DNA of 64,000 bases from Bacillota bacterium (GCA_023391835.1 JAEWAE010000036.1:1-64000), one strand, 5' to 3'. Positions 1-9,629 are shown, numbered from the stretch's first letter. Numbers and translations are program-made. Notes: a model not told the origin generated them from the letters alone.

Positions 1-54
1 TGGGGCCCCCCGGGTGCGGGTGCTGGACGGTTTTTTTCTGCTGACGGCGTTTTC

Positions 55-88
55 CGGGGGCGGCCCTCTTGGGGCCGCCGCCTTTTTG
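55..88 (+). terminator. Rho-independent terminator of an upstream gene
   Basis: A GC-rich hairpin (GGCGGCCC, four-base loop, GGGCCGCC) is followed by CCGCC and a run of five T. It probably ends a gene lying left of the window. One short open frame reaches a TGA at 41-43 and could be that gene's last codons, but a dozen codons are too few to identify it. Nothing else is seen between 1 and 128. Confidence 0.6.
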
Positions 89-128
89 CACCGTCGAAGT
101 CCGTCTCGTCAAATCGGCCGCCGCCGAG

Positions 129-157
129 TTGATTTTGCCGGCATTTGGGGTTATGCT
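129..157 (+). promoter_or_regulatory. Putative sigma-A promoter of the SGNH hydrolase gene
   Basis: TTGATT at 129-134 and TATGCT at 152-157 are separated by 17 nt, about 65 bases before the ATG at 221. Two mismatches in each box make this a moderate call. Confidence 0.45.
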
Positions 158-220
158 TATTGACAGCGGCGGCGGAAATGCCGCGGACTCTCGAATTTAT
201 GTGACACGGCGGGGATACAT

Positions 221-1438
221 ATGCGGATGTTTATCAAAAGACGGATCACGGCTCTGATTATGAGCTTGCTGCTGGCTGTTTCGATGCCGGTGCCGGCACT
301 GGCGGCCGCTTCGCAGGCACGTTCGGTTGTCTATACGGCGCTGGGGGATTCCATTGCCACCGGCTACCGGCTCAGCGACGTGTCCGGCTCCTATGTCAAC
401 CGGTTCGGCAAGTATCTGGATGCCAAACCCGTGAATATGGGGCAGAACGGACTTGCCAGCGCAGGGCTGCTGAAAAAGCTCACGTCCGACCAGAAAGTCA
501 TCGCCCAGGTGCGCAAATCCGATATCATCACCATTTCCATGGGCGGCAACGACATGCTCAATCTGCTGTATCCGCTGGTGCCCAAAAAGATGAGCGATCT
601 GCCTTCGTCGATGCAGAAACTCCAGAGCAGCGAATACCAGCAGCAGTTTACCGAAGGAATCGCGAAATTCAGTGAAAACTGGGATAAAATCGTCGCCCGG
701 GTCAAAGAGCTGGCTCCCCACTCGGTGCTGGTGGTCACCACACTGATCAATCCGTATCAGGGCATCGTGCTGGATATCCCGTTTTTCCATTTTGATCTGG
801 GCAGCTTTTCCGACCAGTATGTCCGCCAGATCAATGATGTCATCCGCAATCAGGCAGACGGCAGCTATCTGGTGGCGGATTCCTACTCAAGCTTTAAAAA
901 TTACAAAGGCGGCGGTAAGCTGACCAACGCAAGCCTCCCACAGATGGATTTCGACCCGCATCCCAACGCCGTCGGGCACGGTCTGATCGCCTCGGCCCAC
1001 GAGGCCATTGCCATCCGATTTACACACGGGGCTCTTTCGGCGGAAGGGCCCGGCATGCTGCTGATTTCACCGTTTTCCACTTTCGTGACGGGCAGCTATG
1101 AGGCCAAGCCTTTGCTGACCTGCCTCACCCAGGGCACGACCCAGGCCGGAGTACAGTGGTCTCTTGTCAGCGCGGGCGGCACGGGGGCAAATCTTGCCGC
1201 CGACGGCACGCTGCGTGTCAAGAGGCCGGGCAAAGTGACGCTGCGGGCCGTTTATACCCGCGCCGGCAGCAATCTGTCGGCGGAAACGGAGCGCACCGTC
1301 ACGGTGGATTACGCGCTTTCCCGCAGCACGCTGCTGCGCTACGGCGTGCCGGTGTTGGCGGGGCTTGCGGCCGTGGGGGCCGCCATTCTGCTGCTGCGGC
1401 TGACGTTCCGTCTGCGCCGGCGCAGATGGAAAAACTGA
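221..1438 (+). CDS. Secreted SGNH/GDSL-family hydrolase with C-terminal membrane anchor
   Basis: A predicted esterase or lipase-like hydrolase of 405 residues acting outside the membrane. The N-terminus has a basic start and a hydrophobic stretch ending in ALA, a typical signal peptide. Block I follows as LGDSIATGY with the nucleophilic Ser; block III is visible as ISMGGNDM, and DPHPNAVGH carries the catalytic Asp and His. The SGNH domain fills roughly residues 35-270. A second region of about 100 residues looks like a beta-rich bacterial Ig-like module (GTLRVKRPGKVTLRAVYT). The end is a single membrane helix with an Arg-rich cytoplasmic tail, so the enzyme is probably anchored. It has its own promoter and is followed by a weak hairpin before ruvC. 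The substrate cannot be told; acetylated cell-wall sugars or lipids are both possible. Confidence 0.85.
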   Translation: MRMFIKRRITALIMSLLLAVSMPVPALAAASQARSVVYTALGDSIATGYRLSDVSGSYVNRFGKYLDAKPVNMGQNGLASAGLLKKLTSDQKVIAQVRKSDIITISMGGNDMLNLLYPLVPKKMSDLPSSMQKLQSSEYQQQFTEGIAKFSENWDKIVARVKELAPHSVLVVTTLINPYQGIVLDIPFFHFDLGSFSDQYVRQINDVIRNQADGSYLVADSYSSFKNYKGGGKLTNASLPQMDFDPHPNAVGHGLIASAHEAIAIRFTHGALSAEGPGMLLISPFSTFVTGSYEAKPLLTCLTQGTTQAGVQWSLVSAGGTGANLAADGTLRVKRPGKVTLRAVYTRAGSNLSAETERTVTVDYALSRSTLLRYGVPVLAGLAAVGAAILLLRLTFRLRRRRWKN

Positions 1439-1447
1439 GAAGACCGC

Positions 1448-1468
1448 AGGCGGGATTTTCCCGCCTTT
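1448..1468 (+). terminator. Weak hairpin terminator after the SGNH hydrolase
   Basis: AGGCGGG, loop ATTTT, CCCGCCT followed by TT and C-rich sequence. The stem is good but the T tract is short. Confidence 0.4.
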
Positions 1469-1486
1469 CCCGGGCGCATATTGCGG

Positions 1487-1515
1487 TTGCCCCGACGGAT
1501 TTCATATGCTATAAT
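1487..1515 (+). promoter_or_regulatory. Sigma-A promoter of the ruvCAB group
   Basis: TTGCCC at 1487-1492, 17-nt spacer, perfect TATAAT at 1510-1515, about 80 bases before the ruvC start. Confidence 0.7.
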
Positions 1516-1595
1516 AAAAAAGATTGGCGGGCCGCGGCGACCCGGGCGGGCAGCCGCCCGGCTTGCCCGGTCTGCGGACGGGAAAGGCCGAAAGC

Positions 1596-2108
1596 ATGAT
1601 TATTCTGGGTATCGACCCCGGTTACGCCATTGTAGGGTACGGCGTCATCCGGTACGAGGGCAATCATTATACGACACTGGATTACGGCGCGGTCACCACA
1701 CCGGCCAAGACGGAGTTTTCCTCCCGTCTGGAGCTCATTTACGATGGTGTCTCCGACGTGATCGGCCGATTCCACCCAGAGGCTCTGGCGGCGGAGCAGT
1801 TGTTTTTCAACACTAACACCACCACCGCCATCGACGTGGCCCAGGCCCGCGGCGTCATCCTGCTGGCAGCCCGCAAGCAGGGCGTGCCGGTCTATCAGTA
1901 CACGCCCCTGCAGGTCAAGCAGGCTGTCGTGGGCTACGGCCGGGCGGAAAAGCGCCAGGTCATGGAAATGACCCGCGTGCTGCTTAACCTGCGTGCCGTG
2001 CCAAAGCCTGACGACACGGCCGACGCGCTGGCCATCGCCATCTGTCACGCCCATACTTCCGGGTCACAGATGGGCGAGCTGCTGCGGCGCTGCGGATATG
2101 CGCGCTGA
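1596..2108 (+). CDS. ruvC: Holliday junction resolvase RuvC
   Basis: The endonuclease that cuts Holliday junctions moved by RuvAB in recombinational repair. The 170-residue product is the usual length. Catalytic acids are visible: Asp7 in GIDPG, Glu67 in AAEQLFF, and the paired Asp in KPDDTADALA near the C-terminus. The open frame continues 24 codons upstream through Gly/Pro-rich sequence unlike the family, while ATG 1596 begins the conserved MIILGIDPG and has GGAAAGG upstream, so that start is chosen. First gene of a ruvC-ruvA-ruvB cluster, preceded by its own promoter. Confidence 0.97.
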   Translation: MIILGIDPGYAIVGYGVIRYEGNHYTTLDYGAVTTPAKTEFSSRLELIYDGVSDVIGRFHPEALAAEQLFFNTNTTTAIDVAQARGVILLAARKQGVPVYQYTPLQVKQAVVGYGRAEKRQVMEMTRVLLNLRAVPKPDDTADALAIAICHAHTSGSQMGELLRRCGYAR

Positions 2109-2164
2109 TTCGCAAAGGGAACAGGCGGGGCCGGTGCTCCGCCGGAAAGAACGGGATATTCCAT

Positions 2165-2758
2165 ATGATATACAGTCTGACGGGCACTGTCACCCACACC
2201 GAGCCGGGGCTGGCCGTGGTGGAATGCGGTGGGGTTGGCTTTAAATGCCTCACCACTGCCAGCACCCTGCGGGCTTTGCCGCCCATCGGGGGCAAGTCGA
2301 CGCTTTTCACCCATCTCAACGTGCGGGAGGATGCACTGGATCTCTTCGGCTTCGCCACCGAAAAAGAGCTCAACTGTTTCAGAATGCTCATTTCGGTGTC
2401 GGGCGTGGGGCCCAAGGCGGCGCTTTCGATCCTGTCGGAATCGACGCCGGAAAAATTCGCGCTTGCCGTGGCCTCGGGGGATGCCAAAGCGCTGACCCGT
2501 GCGCCCGGCATCGGCAACAAGATCGCCCAGCGCATCGTGCTCGAGCTCAAGGATAAGGTCAGCGGCGCCGCCGTGGCCGAAGGAATCGTCGAGGACGGCG
2601 GGGTGCCTTCCGCATCCGGCAACGCGGAAGAGGCCGTCAACGCCCTGGTGGTGCTCGGCTATACCCGCAGTGAAGCGGCGCTCGCCGCCGGCCGCTGCGA
2701 CGCTTCTCTGCCGGTGGAGGAAATCATCCGCCAGTCGCTGCGCCGGCTGGCCCGCTGA
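2165..2758 (+). CDS. ruvA: Holliday junction branch migration protein RuvA
   Basis: The junction-recognition subunit that forms a tetramer on four-way DNA and loads RuvB. The 197 residues are normal for the family. The N-terminal OB fold begins MIYSLTGTV, then come helix-hairpin-helix motifs (VSGVGPKAAL and APGIGNKIAQR, about residues 77-125), and the C-terminal domain III with AVNALVVLGY, which contacts RuvB. It sits 56 bases after ruvC and 38 bases before the likely ruvB start, in one transcription unit. GGAAAG lies upstream of the ATG at a rather long distance. Confidence 0.97.
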   Translation: MIYSLTGTVTHTEPGLAVVECGGVGFKCLTTASTLRALPPIGGKSTLFTHLNVREDALDLFGFATEKELNCFRMLISVSGVGPKAALSILSESTPEKFALAVASGDAKALTRAPGIGNKIAQRIVLELKDKVSGAAVAEGIVEDGGVPSASGNAEEAVNALVVLGYTRSEAALAAGRCDASLPVEEIIRQSLRRLAR

Positions 2759-2823
2759 CGGAATACTATACGGAAGGGAAATGAGGGAGCACGGCTACGG
2801 ATAGTGATTTTGAAAACAGAATA

Positions 2824-3837
2824 GTGGCTCCGGAATCCACTCCGGAGGACATGGAAACAGAAACCGGGCTGCGTCCCCGGACTTTAAAGGAATACACCGG
2901 TCAGCAGAAGGCCAAAGAAAACCTGCGCGTATTCATCGAAGCGGCGCGGCAGCGGGGGGAATCCCTCGACCACGTGCTGCTTTACGGTCCGCCGGGTCTT
3001 GGTAAGACCACCCTTGCGGGCATCATTGCAAACGAGATGGGTGTCAATTTCCGCGTTACCTCCGGCCCTGCCATTGAGAAGCAGGGCGATCTGGCGGCGC
3101 TGCTCACCAGCCTTTCAGCCGGTGATGTGCTCTTTATCGACGAAATCCACCGCCTTTCCCGCAGCGTGGAGGAAGTGCTTTACCCGGCGATGGAGGATTT
3201 CGCGCTGGATATCATGATCGGCAAGGGCCCGTCGGCGCGTTCCATCCGTCTCGATCTGCCCAAATTCACGCTGGTGGGCGCCACCACCCGGGCCGGTCAG
3301 CTTTCCTCGCCGCTGCGCGACCGTTTCGGGGTCATCCTGCGGTTGGAACTTTACACCCATGAGGAGCTGGCACATATCATCACACGCAGCGCCGGCATAC
3401 TCGATATCCGCTGCGACAGCGAGGGCGCGCTGGAAATCGCACGCCGTTCCCGCGGCACGCCGCGTGTGGCTAACCGGCTGCTCAAGCGCGTGCGGGATTT
3501 CGCTCAGGTCATCGGCGACGGCGTCATCACCGCCGAAGTGGCCCGGCAGGCCCTCGACCGGCTGGAAATCGACGCGCTGGGGCTCGACTCCATCGACCGC
3601 CGTGTGCTGCGGGTGATGATCCGCAATTACAACGGCGGCCCGGTGGGGCTGGAAACCATCGCCGCCGCAGTGGGGGAAGAATCCGTCACCATCGAGGATG
3701 TATACGAACCCTATCTGATGCAGCTGGGTTTTCTTACTCGCACACCCCGCGGCCGGTGCGTTGCGCCGGCGGCTTATCGGCATCTCGGTCTCCCCGAACC
3801 TCAATCCGGGGATTTCGGGCAGCAAAGCTTACTCTGA
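2824..3837 (+). CDS. ruvB: Holliday junction branch migration ATPase RuvB
   Basis: AAA+ motor that drives branch migration with RuvA. Visible parts are Walker A GPPGLGKT, Walker B DEIH, the sensor and Arg-finger region ([18 protein letters not shown]) and the C-terminal winged helix ending near [13 protein letters not shown]. The first conventional start is GTG 2824 with no Shine-Dalgarno site. The same frame is open upstream to a TGA at 2782 and encodes DSDFENRIV, which matches the conserved RuvB N-terminus. The only sensible initiation codon there is ACG at 2797, seven bases after AGGGAG; this would give 346 residues. Either ruvB uses ACG or a base is wrong here. Third gene of the ruv cluster. 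Confidence 0.95.
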   Translation: MAPESTPEDMETETGLRPRTLKEYTGQQKAKENLRVFIEAARQRGESLDHVLLYGPPGLGKTTLAGIIANEMGVNFRVTSGPAIEKQGDLAALLTSLSAGDVLFIDEIHRLSRSVEEVLYPAMEDFALDIMIGKGPSARSIRLDLPKFTLVGATTRAGQLSSPLRDRFGVILRLELYTHEELAHIITRSAGILDIRCDSEGALEIARRSRGTPRVANRLLKRVRDFAQVIGDGVITAEVARQALDRLEIDALGLDSIDRRVLRVMIRNYNGGPVGLETIAAAVGEESVTIEDVYEPYLMQLGFLTRTPRGRCVAPAAYRHLGLPEPQSGDFGQQSLL

Positions 3838-3992
3838 TTCCAACGCGCTTCCGCAAAATTTTGCCGGAAAGACGGCAAAGCGGGCGCCGACAACTTTGAA
3901 AGCTAGCCTTTCAAACGGGGATTTTCGCTTTCCCGGCATTGAAGCCCGAGGCACGGAAATTTCCGGGCCGAATCGAAAGGATGGTCTATATA

Positions 3993-5354
3993 ATGAGCAG
4001 ACTCTTTGGCACGGACGGTGTCCGCGGCGTCGCCAACCGGGAACTGACCTGCGAGATGGCAATGAAACTGGGCCGGGCCGCCGCCATGGTGTTGACGGAA
4101 ACGACCTGCCACAAACCTCATGTCGTCATCGGCATGGATACGCGTATTTCCTCCGAAATGCTCGAAGCCGCCATGGCGGCCGGACTTTGTTCGGTGGGCG
4201 CGGATGTGGTACGGCTGGGTGTCGTGCCCACGCCGGCGGTCGCCTATCTGGTCAAGCTTTACGACGCCGACGCGGGCGTCATGATCTCGGCCTCTCATAA
4301 TCCCGTGGAATATAACGGCATCAAAATATTCAACTCCGAGGGCTATAAGCTGTCGGATGAACTGGAGGAGCGCATCGAGGCCATCGTACTTGACGGCGTG
4401 CGCACCCCACCGGCGCCTACGGGCGGCAATGTGGGGCGAATTTCCGATGCAAAAACGGCGGTGCGCGATTACATCACTCACGTGGCAGGCACCATCGTGG
4501 AACCTCTCAGCGGACTGCGCATCGCGGTGGATTGTGCCAACGGCTCCGCCAGCGCCACGGCGCCGTTGCTCTTTGCCCGGCTCGGCGCGGAGTGTGAAAT
4601 CATTCACGCCAACCCCGACGGCACCAATATCAACGACGGGTGCGGTTCCACCCACATCGACAGCCTGCGGCAGTTCGTCACCGAAAACGGCTGCGATGTC
4701 GGCGTCGCGTTCGACGGCGATGCCGACCGGTGCCTGGCGGTGGATGAAAAAGGCGAAGTGCTTGACGGCGACAAACTCATCGCGATCTTTGCCCATGACA
4801 TGCAGGGCCGGGGCATTCTGCCGCAGGATACCGCCGTGGTGACCGTGCTCTCCAATATGGGCTTTTTCCGTTTTGCGGATCAAAACGGTATTCATGTGGC
4901 CACCACAACAGTGGGCGACCGCTACGTGCTCGAGGAAATGCGCCGCCACGGCTATGCCATCGGCGGCGAACAGTCGGGGCATATTATTTTCCTGCACCAC
5001 GCCACCACCGGTGACGGGGAACTCACGGCCGTGCAGCTGCTGGCGATTCTGCACGCCAGTGGTAAGCAGACGTCGGAACTGGGCCGCGTGATGGAAACCT
5101 ACCCCCAGGTAATGGTCAATGTCCGGGTCGAATCGCCCAAGCGGGCCGGCCTGGTCGACGACCCCGTCGTGCAGCAGGCGGTGGAAGCCGCCCGCGGCGA
5201 GCTGGAGGGCGACGGGCGGGTGTTGCTGCGCGCGTCGGGCACCGAGCCTCTCATTCGTGTGATGGTGGAAGGGCGGGACACCGGCCTTATCCAGCGCCTG
5301 GCCGACGCCATCGCCGGTAAAGTGGCCGAAAGGCGGACGGCAGTATGCGGATAA
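3993..5354 (+). CDS. glmM: Phosphoglucosamine mutase GlmM
   Basis: Converts glucosamine-6-phosphate to glucosamine-1-phosphate for UDP-GlcNAc and peptidoglycan synthesis. The 453 residues begin MSRLFGTDGVRG, the family's standard N-terminus, which fixes the start at ATG 3993 although the frame is open 18 codons further up. Also seen are the phosphoserine loop ISASHNPVEYNG, the metal loop FDGDADRC, the sugar-binding loop GGEQSGHI and the phosphate-binding loop RASGTEPLIRV. A 155-base gap separates it from ruvB and contains a small palindrome (TTTGAAAG...CTTTCAAA, 3895-3914). No promoter there is convincing, so it may be read from ruv. Confidence 0.97.
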   Translation: MSRLFGTDGVRGVANRELTCEMAMKLGRAAAMVLTETTCHKPHVVIGMDTRISSEMLEAAMAAGLCSVGADVVRLGVVPTPAVAYLVKLYDADAGVMISASHNPVEYNGIKIFNSEGYKLSDELEERIEAIVLDGVRTPPAPTGGNVGRISDAKTAVRDYITHVAGTIVEPLSGLRIAVDCANGSASATAPLLFARLGAECEIIHANPDGTNINDGCGSTHIDSLRQFVTENGCDVGVAFDGDADRCLAVDEKGEVLDGDKLIAIFAHDMQGRGILPQDTAVVTVLSNMGFFRFADQNGIHVATTTVGDRYVLEEMRRHGYAIGGEQSGHIIFLHHATTGDGELTAVQLLAILHASGKQTSELGRVMETYPQVMVNVRVESPKRAGLVDDPVVQQAVEAARGELEGDGRVLLRASGTEPLIRVMVEGRDTGLIQRLADAIAGKVAERRTAVCG

Positions 5355-5379
5355 CGGATAAAACGCGGGAGGCATGTCA

Positions 5380-6246
5380 ATGAGAGTTTCCGATCAGTGG
5401 CGGGATTACGCGGTGCTGGATGCTTCCGGCGGGGAAAAGCTGGAACGGTGGGGGAAATATACCCTTATCCGCCCCGACCCCCAGATCATCTGGCAGACCC
5501 CGCGGGAGGACCCGCTCTGGCATAAGGCGGACGGGCATTACGTCCGCTCCTCCTCCGGCGGGGGCATGTGGGAGGATTCCCGCCTGCCGGAGAGCTGGCA
5601 GATATCCTATCGCCACCTGCATTTCGCCCTCAAGCCCATGGGATTCAAACACACGGGCCTTTTCCCGGAGCAGGCGGTCAATTGGGAGTATCTAGACCAT
5701 AATATCCGCGCCGCAGGCCGGCCCATGCAGGTGCTCAACCTTTTTGCCTATACCGGCGGAGCCACCGTCGCTTGCGCCGCGGCCGGCGCTTCGGTCGTGC
5801 ACGTGGATGCTTCCAAGGGCATGGTCACCTGGGCGAAGGAAAACGCCGCTCTTTCGGGCCTGGCCGACCGCCCGGTGCGTTGGCTGGTGGATGACTGCGT
5901 GAAATTCGTCGCCCGGGAGGGCCGGCGCGGTCATCGCTACGACGGCATTATCATGGACCCCCCCTCCTACGGCCGCGGCCCGGGCGGGGAAGTCTGGAAG
6001 CTGGAAGAGAAGCTTTATGAGCTTTTGCAGCTTTGCGTGCCGCTGCTGAGCGAGAACGCGCGCTTTTTTCTGCTCAATTCTTACACCACCGGGTTGTCGC
6101 CCTCGGTGATGGCGTATATGCTGTCGGCGACGGTGGGCCGGGCGATGGCCGGCGGGCAGGTGACCGCCGACGAGTTGGGCGTGCCGGTGGCCGATTCGGG
6201 TCTGGTGCTGCCCTGCGGGGCCTGCGCCATTTGGGAACGCGGCTGA
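5380..6246 (+). CDS. Class I SAM-dependent rRNA methyltransferase (RlmI-like)
   Basis: A Rossmann-fold methyltransferase of 288 residues, related to the catalytic half of 23S rRNA m5C methyltransferases. Motif I is VLNLFAYTGGATVACAAAGA, followed by an acidic residue at the end of strand 2 (VVHVDAS), and motif IV is IIMDPPSYGRG, as in the RlmI group. The N-terminal PUA domain of full-length RlmI is absent. Start ATG 5380 lies seven bases after GGGAGG; the ATG at 5374 is too close. It sits 25 bases after glmM and 30 bases before ecfA1. The exact rRNA position cannot be inferred. Confidence 0.85.
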   Translation: MRVSDQWRDYAVLDASGGEKLERWGKYTLIRPDPQIIWQTPREDPLWHKADGHYVRSSSGGGMWEDSRLPESWQISYRHLHFALKPMGFKHTGLFPEQAVNWEYLDHNIRAAGRPMQVLNLFAYTGGATVACAAAGASVVHVDASKGMVTWAKENAALSGLADRPVRWLVDDCVKFVAREGRRGHRYDGIIMDPPSYGRGPGGEVWKLEEKLYELLQLCVPLLSENARFFLLNSYTTGLSPSVMAYMLSATVGRAMAGGQVTADELGVPVADSGLVLPCGACAIWERG

Positions 6247-6276
6247 CAGGCGCCGCACAGACAGGGTGATGGCAAA

Positions 6277-7152
6277 TTGAAAAATATTATCGAAGCGGAA
6301 CACGTCACCTACACCTACCCTGAGGAGGATGGCCCCGGTCACGTCGCTCTGCGGGATGTGAGCCTCCGCGTGCCGGAGGGCCAGTTTCTGACGGTGCTGG
6401 GGCACAACGGCTCGGGCAAATCGACGCTGGCCAAGCACTTCAACGCCATCCTGCTGCCCCAGTCGGGCACGGTGCGGGTGCTTGGCATCGACACCCGGGA
6501 AGAAGACCGCATCTATGACATCCGTCAGAATGTGGGGATGGTGTTCCAAAACCCCGATAACCAGATCGTCGCCACGATTGTGGAAGAGGACGTGGCCTTC
6601 GGGCTGGAAAACATCGGCGTAGAACCGACGGAAATCCGCCGCCGGGTGGACGAGGCCCTGCGGGAAGTCGGCATGTACGAATACCGCAACCACGCGCCGC
6701 ACCAGCTTTCCGGCGGGCAGAAGCAGCGGGTGGCCATCGCGGGGCTGCTTGCCATGCGCCCCCGATGTCTGGTGATGGACGAGCCCACCGCCATGCTCGA
6801 TCCCCGCGGGCGGCGGGAGGTCATGGACACCGTGCTCCGTCTCAACCAGCGGGAAAAGGTCACGGTGGTGCTCATCACCCATTTTATGAACGAAGCCGTG
6901 CTTTCCGACCGGGTGGTGGTCATGGATCACGGCGAGATCATTTCAGACGGCACGCCGCGGGAGGTGTTCCGCAACGTGGCGTTGCTGCGGTCGGTGGGGC
7001 TGGACGTGCCCCAGGCGACCGAGCTTGCTTTCGAGTTGAGCAAATGCGGCCTGAAGTTGCCGGACGATATTCTCACCACCGAAGAATGTATCGAAGCCCT
7101 GTCGAAGCTGCTGGAGGGATCCCGTTGCCGATCATCGAAGTCGAACACCTGA
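6277..7152 (+). CDS. ecfA1: Energy-coupling factor transporter ATPase EcfA1
   Basis: One of the two ATPases of the shared ECF module that powers import of vitamins and metal ions by interchangeable S components. Walker [11 protein letters not shown]-loop FQNPDNQIV, signature [13 protein letters not shown] and Walker [13 protein letters not shown] are all present. The FQNPDNQ Q-loop is typical of EcfA1. Translation appears to start at TTG 6277, six bases after AGGGTGAT. The end overlaps ecfA2 by 28 bases. No S component or B12/ECF riboswitch is in the window, so the S subunits must be elsewhere. Confidence 0.94.
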   Translation: MKNIIEAEHVTYTYPEEDGPGHVALRDVSLRVPEGQFLTVLGHNGSGKSTLAKHFNAILLPQSGTVRVLGIDTREEDRIYDIRQNVGMVFQNPDNQIVATIVEEDVAFGLENIGVEPTEIRRRVDEALREVGMYEYRNHAPHQLSGGQKQRVAIAGLLAMRPRCLVMDEPTAMLDPRGRREVMDTVLRLNQREKVTVVLITHFMNEAVLSDRVVVMDHGEIISDGTPREVFRNVALLRSVGLDVPQATELAFELSKCGLKLPDDILTTEECIEALSKLLEGSRCRSSKSNT

Positions 7153-7988
7153 CGTATATTTACAGCCCCGGCACGCCCTTTGAGAAAGCGGCGGTCGACG
7201 ATGTATCCCTCGCCATCGGGCCGGGGGAGCTGGTGGGGGTCATCGGCCACACCGGCTCGGGCAAATCGACCCTTATCCAGCACTTCAACGGTCTGCTCAA
7301 GCCTTCGTCCGGCCGGGTACTGGTGGACGGGCAGGATATATGGGCGAAGGGCGCGGATCGCCGCGCCGTCCGTTTCCGTGTCGGGCTGGTGTTTCAGTAT
7401 CCCGAATACCAGCTCTTTGAAGAGACAGTTTTTAAGGATATCGCCTTCGGCCCCCGCAACATGGGTCTGTCGGAAGACGACATCGCCGAGCGGGTGCGGG
7501 AGGCGGCCGATTTCACCGGCATTCCGCGGGATATGCTGGAAAAATCGCCCTTTGAGCTTTCCGGCGGCCAGATGCGCCGGGTGGCCATCGCCGGTGTCAT
7601 CGCCATGCGACCGGATGTACTCATCCTCGACGAGCCGGCGGCGGGCCTCGACCCACGCGGACGCGACTCGATCCTCGGGCGCATCGCCGAGTATCACCGG
7701 GCGCGGCGTTCCACCGTGCTGTTGGTTTCCCACAGCATGGAGGACGTGGCGAAGTACGCCTCCAAGGTGCTGGTAATGAACCGCGCGAAAGTTGCCATGT
7801 ACGGCAGTGTGAAGGAAATTTTTGAGCGCAGTGCCGAGTTGCTCGCCATGGGGCTGGACGTGCCCCAGGTGACCCGCGTCTTCATGGGGCTGAAAGCAAA
7901 AGGCTACCCGGTCAACGACGCGGTTTACACGGTGCAGCAGGGCCGGGAAGAAATCCTCCGGTGCCTGCGGGAAGGAGCGGGCCGATGA
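7125..7988 (+). CDS. ecfA2: Energy-coupling factor transporter ATPase EcfA2
   Basis: Second ATPase of the ECF module, 287 residues. Motifs are GHTGSGKST (Walker A), [13 protein letters not shown] (Q-loop, the form typical of EcfA2), [13 protein letters not shown] (signature) and [11 protein letters not shown] (Walker B). The reading frame is open far upstream, but the conserved N-terminus begins [10 protein letters not shown], and TTG 7125 lies five bases after GGAGGGA, so that start is chosen. It overlaps ecfA1 by 28 bases and ecfT by the ATGA quadruplet, implying coupled translation. Confidence 0.94.
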   Translation: MPIIEVEHLTYIYSPGTPFEKAAVDDVSLAIGPGELVGVIGHTGSGKSTLIQHFNGLLKPSSGRVLVDGQDIWAKGADRRAVRFRVGLVFQYPEYQLFEETVFKDIAFGPRNMGLSEDDIAERVREAADFTGIPRDMLEKSPFELSGGQMRRVAIAGVIAMRPDVLILDEPAAGLDPRGRDSILGRIAEYHRARRSTVLLVSHSMEDVAKYASKVLVMNRAKVAMYGSVKEIFERSAELLAMGLDVPQVTRVFMGLKAKGYPVNDAVYTVQQGREEILRCLREGAGR

Positions 7989-8791
7989 TCCGGGATATCA
8001 CCATCGGGCAGTTTTTCCCCGGCCAGTCGGTCGTGCACCGGATGGACCCGCGCATGAAAATCCTGCTCACCATCGTCTATATGGTCATGCTTTTTACCGC
8101 CTTCCATTATGCGGGGCTGGTCGTAGCGTCGGTGTTCATCCTCATCGTGGCGGGCATCGCGCGCATCCCGGTCAAACTGGTGCTGCGCGGAGTGCGCCCC
8201 ATTGTCCCCGTCATCCTGCTGACCTCGGTCATCAACGCCTGCTATGTGCCGGGCCGCACGCTGTTTCGCATCGGTTTCGCCAATATCACCTATGAGGGCG
8301 TTTCCATGGCCATATTCATGTCGGTGCGGGTGGTCTTTCTCATCGTCGGCGCGTCGATGATGACCTATACCACATCGCCCATCGCCCTCACCGACGGCCT
8401 CGAGCAGCTGCTGTCGCCGCTGAAAAAGATTCATCTGCCGGTGCATGAGTTGTCGATGATGATGACCATCGCGCTGCGCTTTATCCCCACGCTGGTGGAA
8501 GAGACCGATAAGATCATCAGCGCCCAGAAAGCCCGCGGCGCGGATTTCGAGACGGGCAACCTCATGCGCCGTATGCGGGCGCTCATGCCCATTCTCATCC
8601 CGCTTTTTGTGTCGGCTTTCCGCCGGGCCGAGGAACTGGCCCTGGCCATGGATTGCCGCTGCTATCAGGGCGGGGAAGGCCGCACCCGGCTGCACCGGCT
8701 GCAATTCGGCCGTGTCGACTTTATGGCGCTGGCGGTCATGGCGGCCACCTATGGCGTCGTTATCTGGTGCAATATCCGTCTGCCCTACTGA
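7985..8791 (+). CDS. ecfT: Energy-coupling factor transporter transmembrane protein EcfT
   Basis: Scaffold subunit that links EcfA1A2 to S components. The 268 residues hold several membrane helices (for example ILLTIVYMVMLFTAF, VVASVFILIVAGIA) and two cytoplasmic coupling motifs with the family's Ala-Arg-Gly core (AQKARGADF near residue 180). ATG 7985 overlaps the ecfA2 stop and follows GGAAGGAG by seven bases. truA follows after 28 bases, the common Firmicutes order ecfA1-ecfA2-ecfT-truA. Confidence 0.94.
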   Translation: MIRDITIGQFFPGQSVVHRMDPRMKILLTIVYMVMLFTAFHYAGLVVASVFILIVAGIARIPVKLVLRGVRPIVPVILLTSVINACYVPGRTLFRIGFANITYEGVSMAIFMSVRVVFLIVGASMMTYTTSPIALTDGLEQLLSPLKKIHLPVHELSMMMTIALRFIPTLVEETDKIISAQKARGADFETGNLMRRMRALMPILIPLFVSAFRRAEELALAMDCRCYQGGEGRTRLHRLQFGRVDFMALAVMAATYGVVIWCNIRLPY

Positions 8792-8819
8792 CTGTCCGAA
8801 CCGTGCGGGAGGTGACACA

Positions 8820-9629
8820 ATGGCCGGAAAACTGCGGAATATAGCGGCCGTGCTCCGGTTTGACGGCACCGCTTATCACGGATGGCAGGTGCAGGCGAAT
8901 GCCCGTGCCGTCCAGCCGGTGTTTCAGGATGCGCTGGAAACGGTGCTCCGCGTGCGCCCGGATGTCACCGGCTGCAGCCGCACCGATGCCGGAGTGCATG
9001 CCAGGATGTATGTGTGCAATTTCCGTATCCGGTCGGCTATACCGTGCGAAGGGCTGCTGCTGGCTCTCAACCGGGCGCTGCCGCGGGATATCGCCGTGCG
9101 GGAATGCCGGGAAGTGCCCGACATGTTCCATGCGCGCTATGCCGCCTGCGGCAAGGAATATGCGTATCGTATCCTCACAGGGCCGGCCCGCGATCCTTTC
9201 TGGGAACGGTATACGCTTCACTGGCCCTACCCGACGGATGCCGACGCTATGCGCCGAGCAGCCGGGCTTGTGCCAGGCACCCATGACTTCGGCAGCTTCT
9301 GCGCGGCCGGCGGCAGCGTGGAGGACCACGTGCGCACCGTCACCCGCTGCACAGTGGAGAGGGAGGGCGAGCTGTTGGTGCTTCGGGTGCGGGCCGACGG
9401 GTTTCTCTATCATATGGTCCGCATCCTGGCGGGCACGCTGCTGAAAATCGGGCGTGGCGCGCTGCCCGCGGAAGGGATGACCGAAGTGATAGCGGCGCAG
9501 ACCCGCGCCGCGGCCGGGCCCACCGCTCCGGCCGCGGGCCTGTGTCTGGAACGGGTATTTTACGGCCCCGCATGGGGCGATTATGAAAAGCCGAAGGAAG
9601 GTGCGCCCCGTGAACAAGACGCCGACTGA
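8820..9629 (+). CDS. truA: tRNA pseudouridine(38-40) synthase TruA
   Basis: Isomerises uridines 38-40 in the anticodon arm of tRNAs. The 269 residues contain the catalytic Asp in SRTDAGVHA and the conserved FDGTAYHGWQ near the start, plus FLYHMVRILAGTL. ATG 8820 follows GGGAGGTG; the longer upstream frame is an ecfT shadow. The usual downstream rplM-rpsI pair is missing and is replaced by a DUF5711-like gene that overlaps the truA end by 20 bases. Confidence 0.95.
   Translation: MAGKLRNIAAVLRFDGTAYHGWQVQANARAVQPVFQDALETVLRVRPDVTGCSRTDAGVHARMYVCNFRIRSAIPCEGLLLALNRALPRDIAVRECREVPDMFHARYAACGKEYAYRILTGPARDPFWERYTLHWPYPTDADAMRRAAGLVPGTHDFGSFCAAGGSVEDHVRTVTRCTVEREGELLVLRVRADGFLYHMVRILAGTLLKIGRGALPAEGMTEVIAAQTRAAAGPTAPAAGLCLERVFYGPAWGDYEKPKEGAPREQDAD

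Noticed and set aside
1..43. 3' end of an upstream gene
   Set aside because: A frame ends at TGA 41-43, but two other frames are also open and no product can be recognised from a dozen codons.
3903..5375. 490-residue open frame on the minus strand
   Set aside because: It lies exactly antisense to glmM, has His/Arg-rich composition typical of GC-rich shadow frames and no ribosome site.
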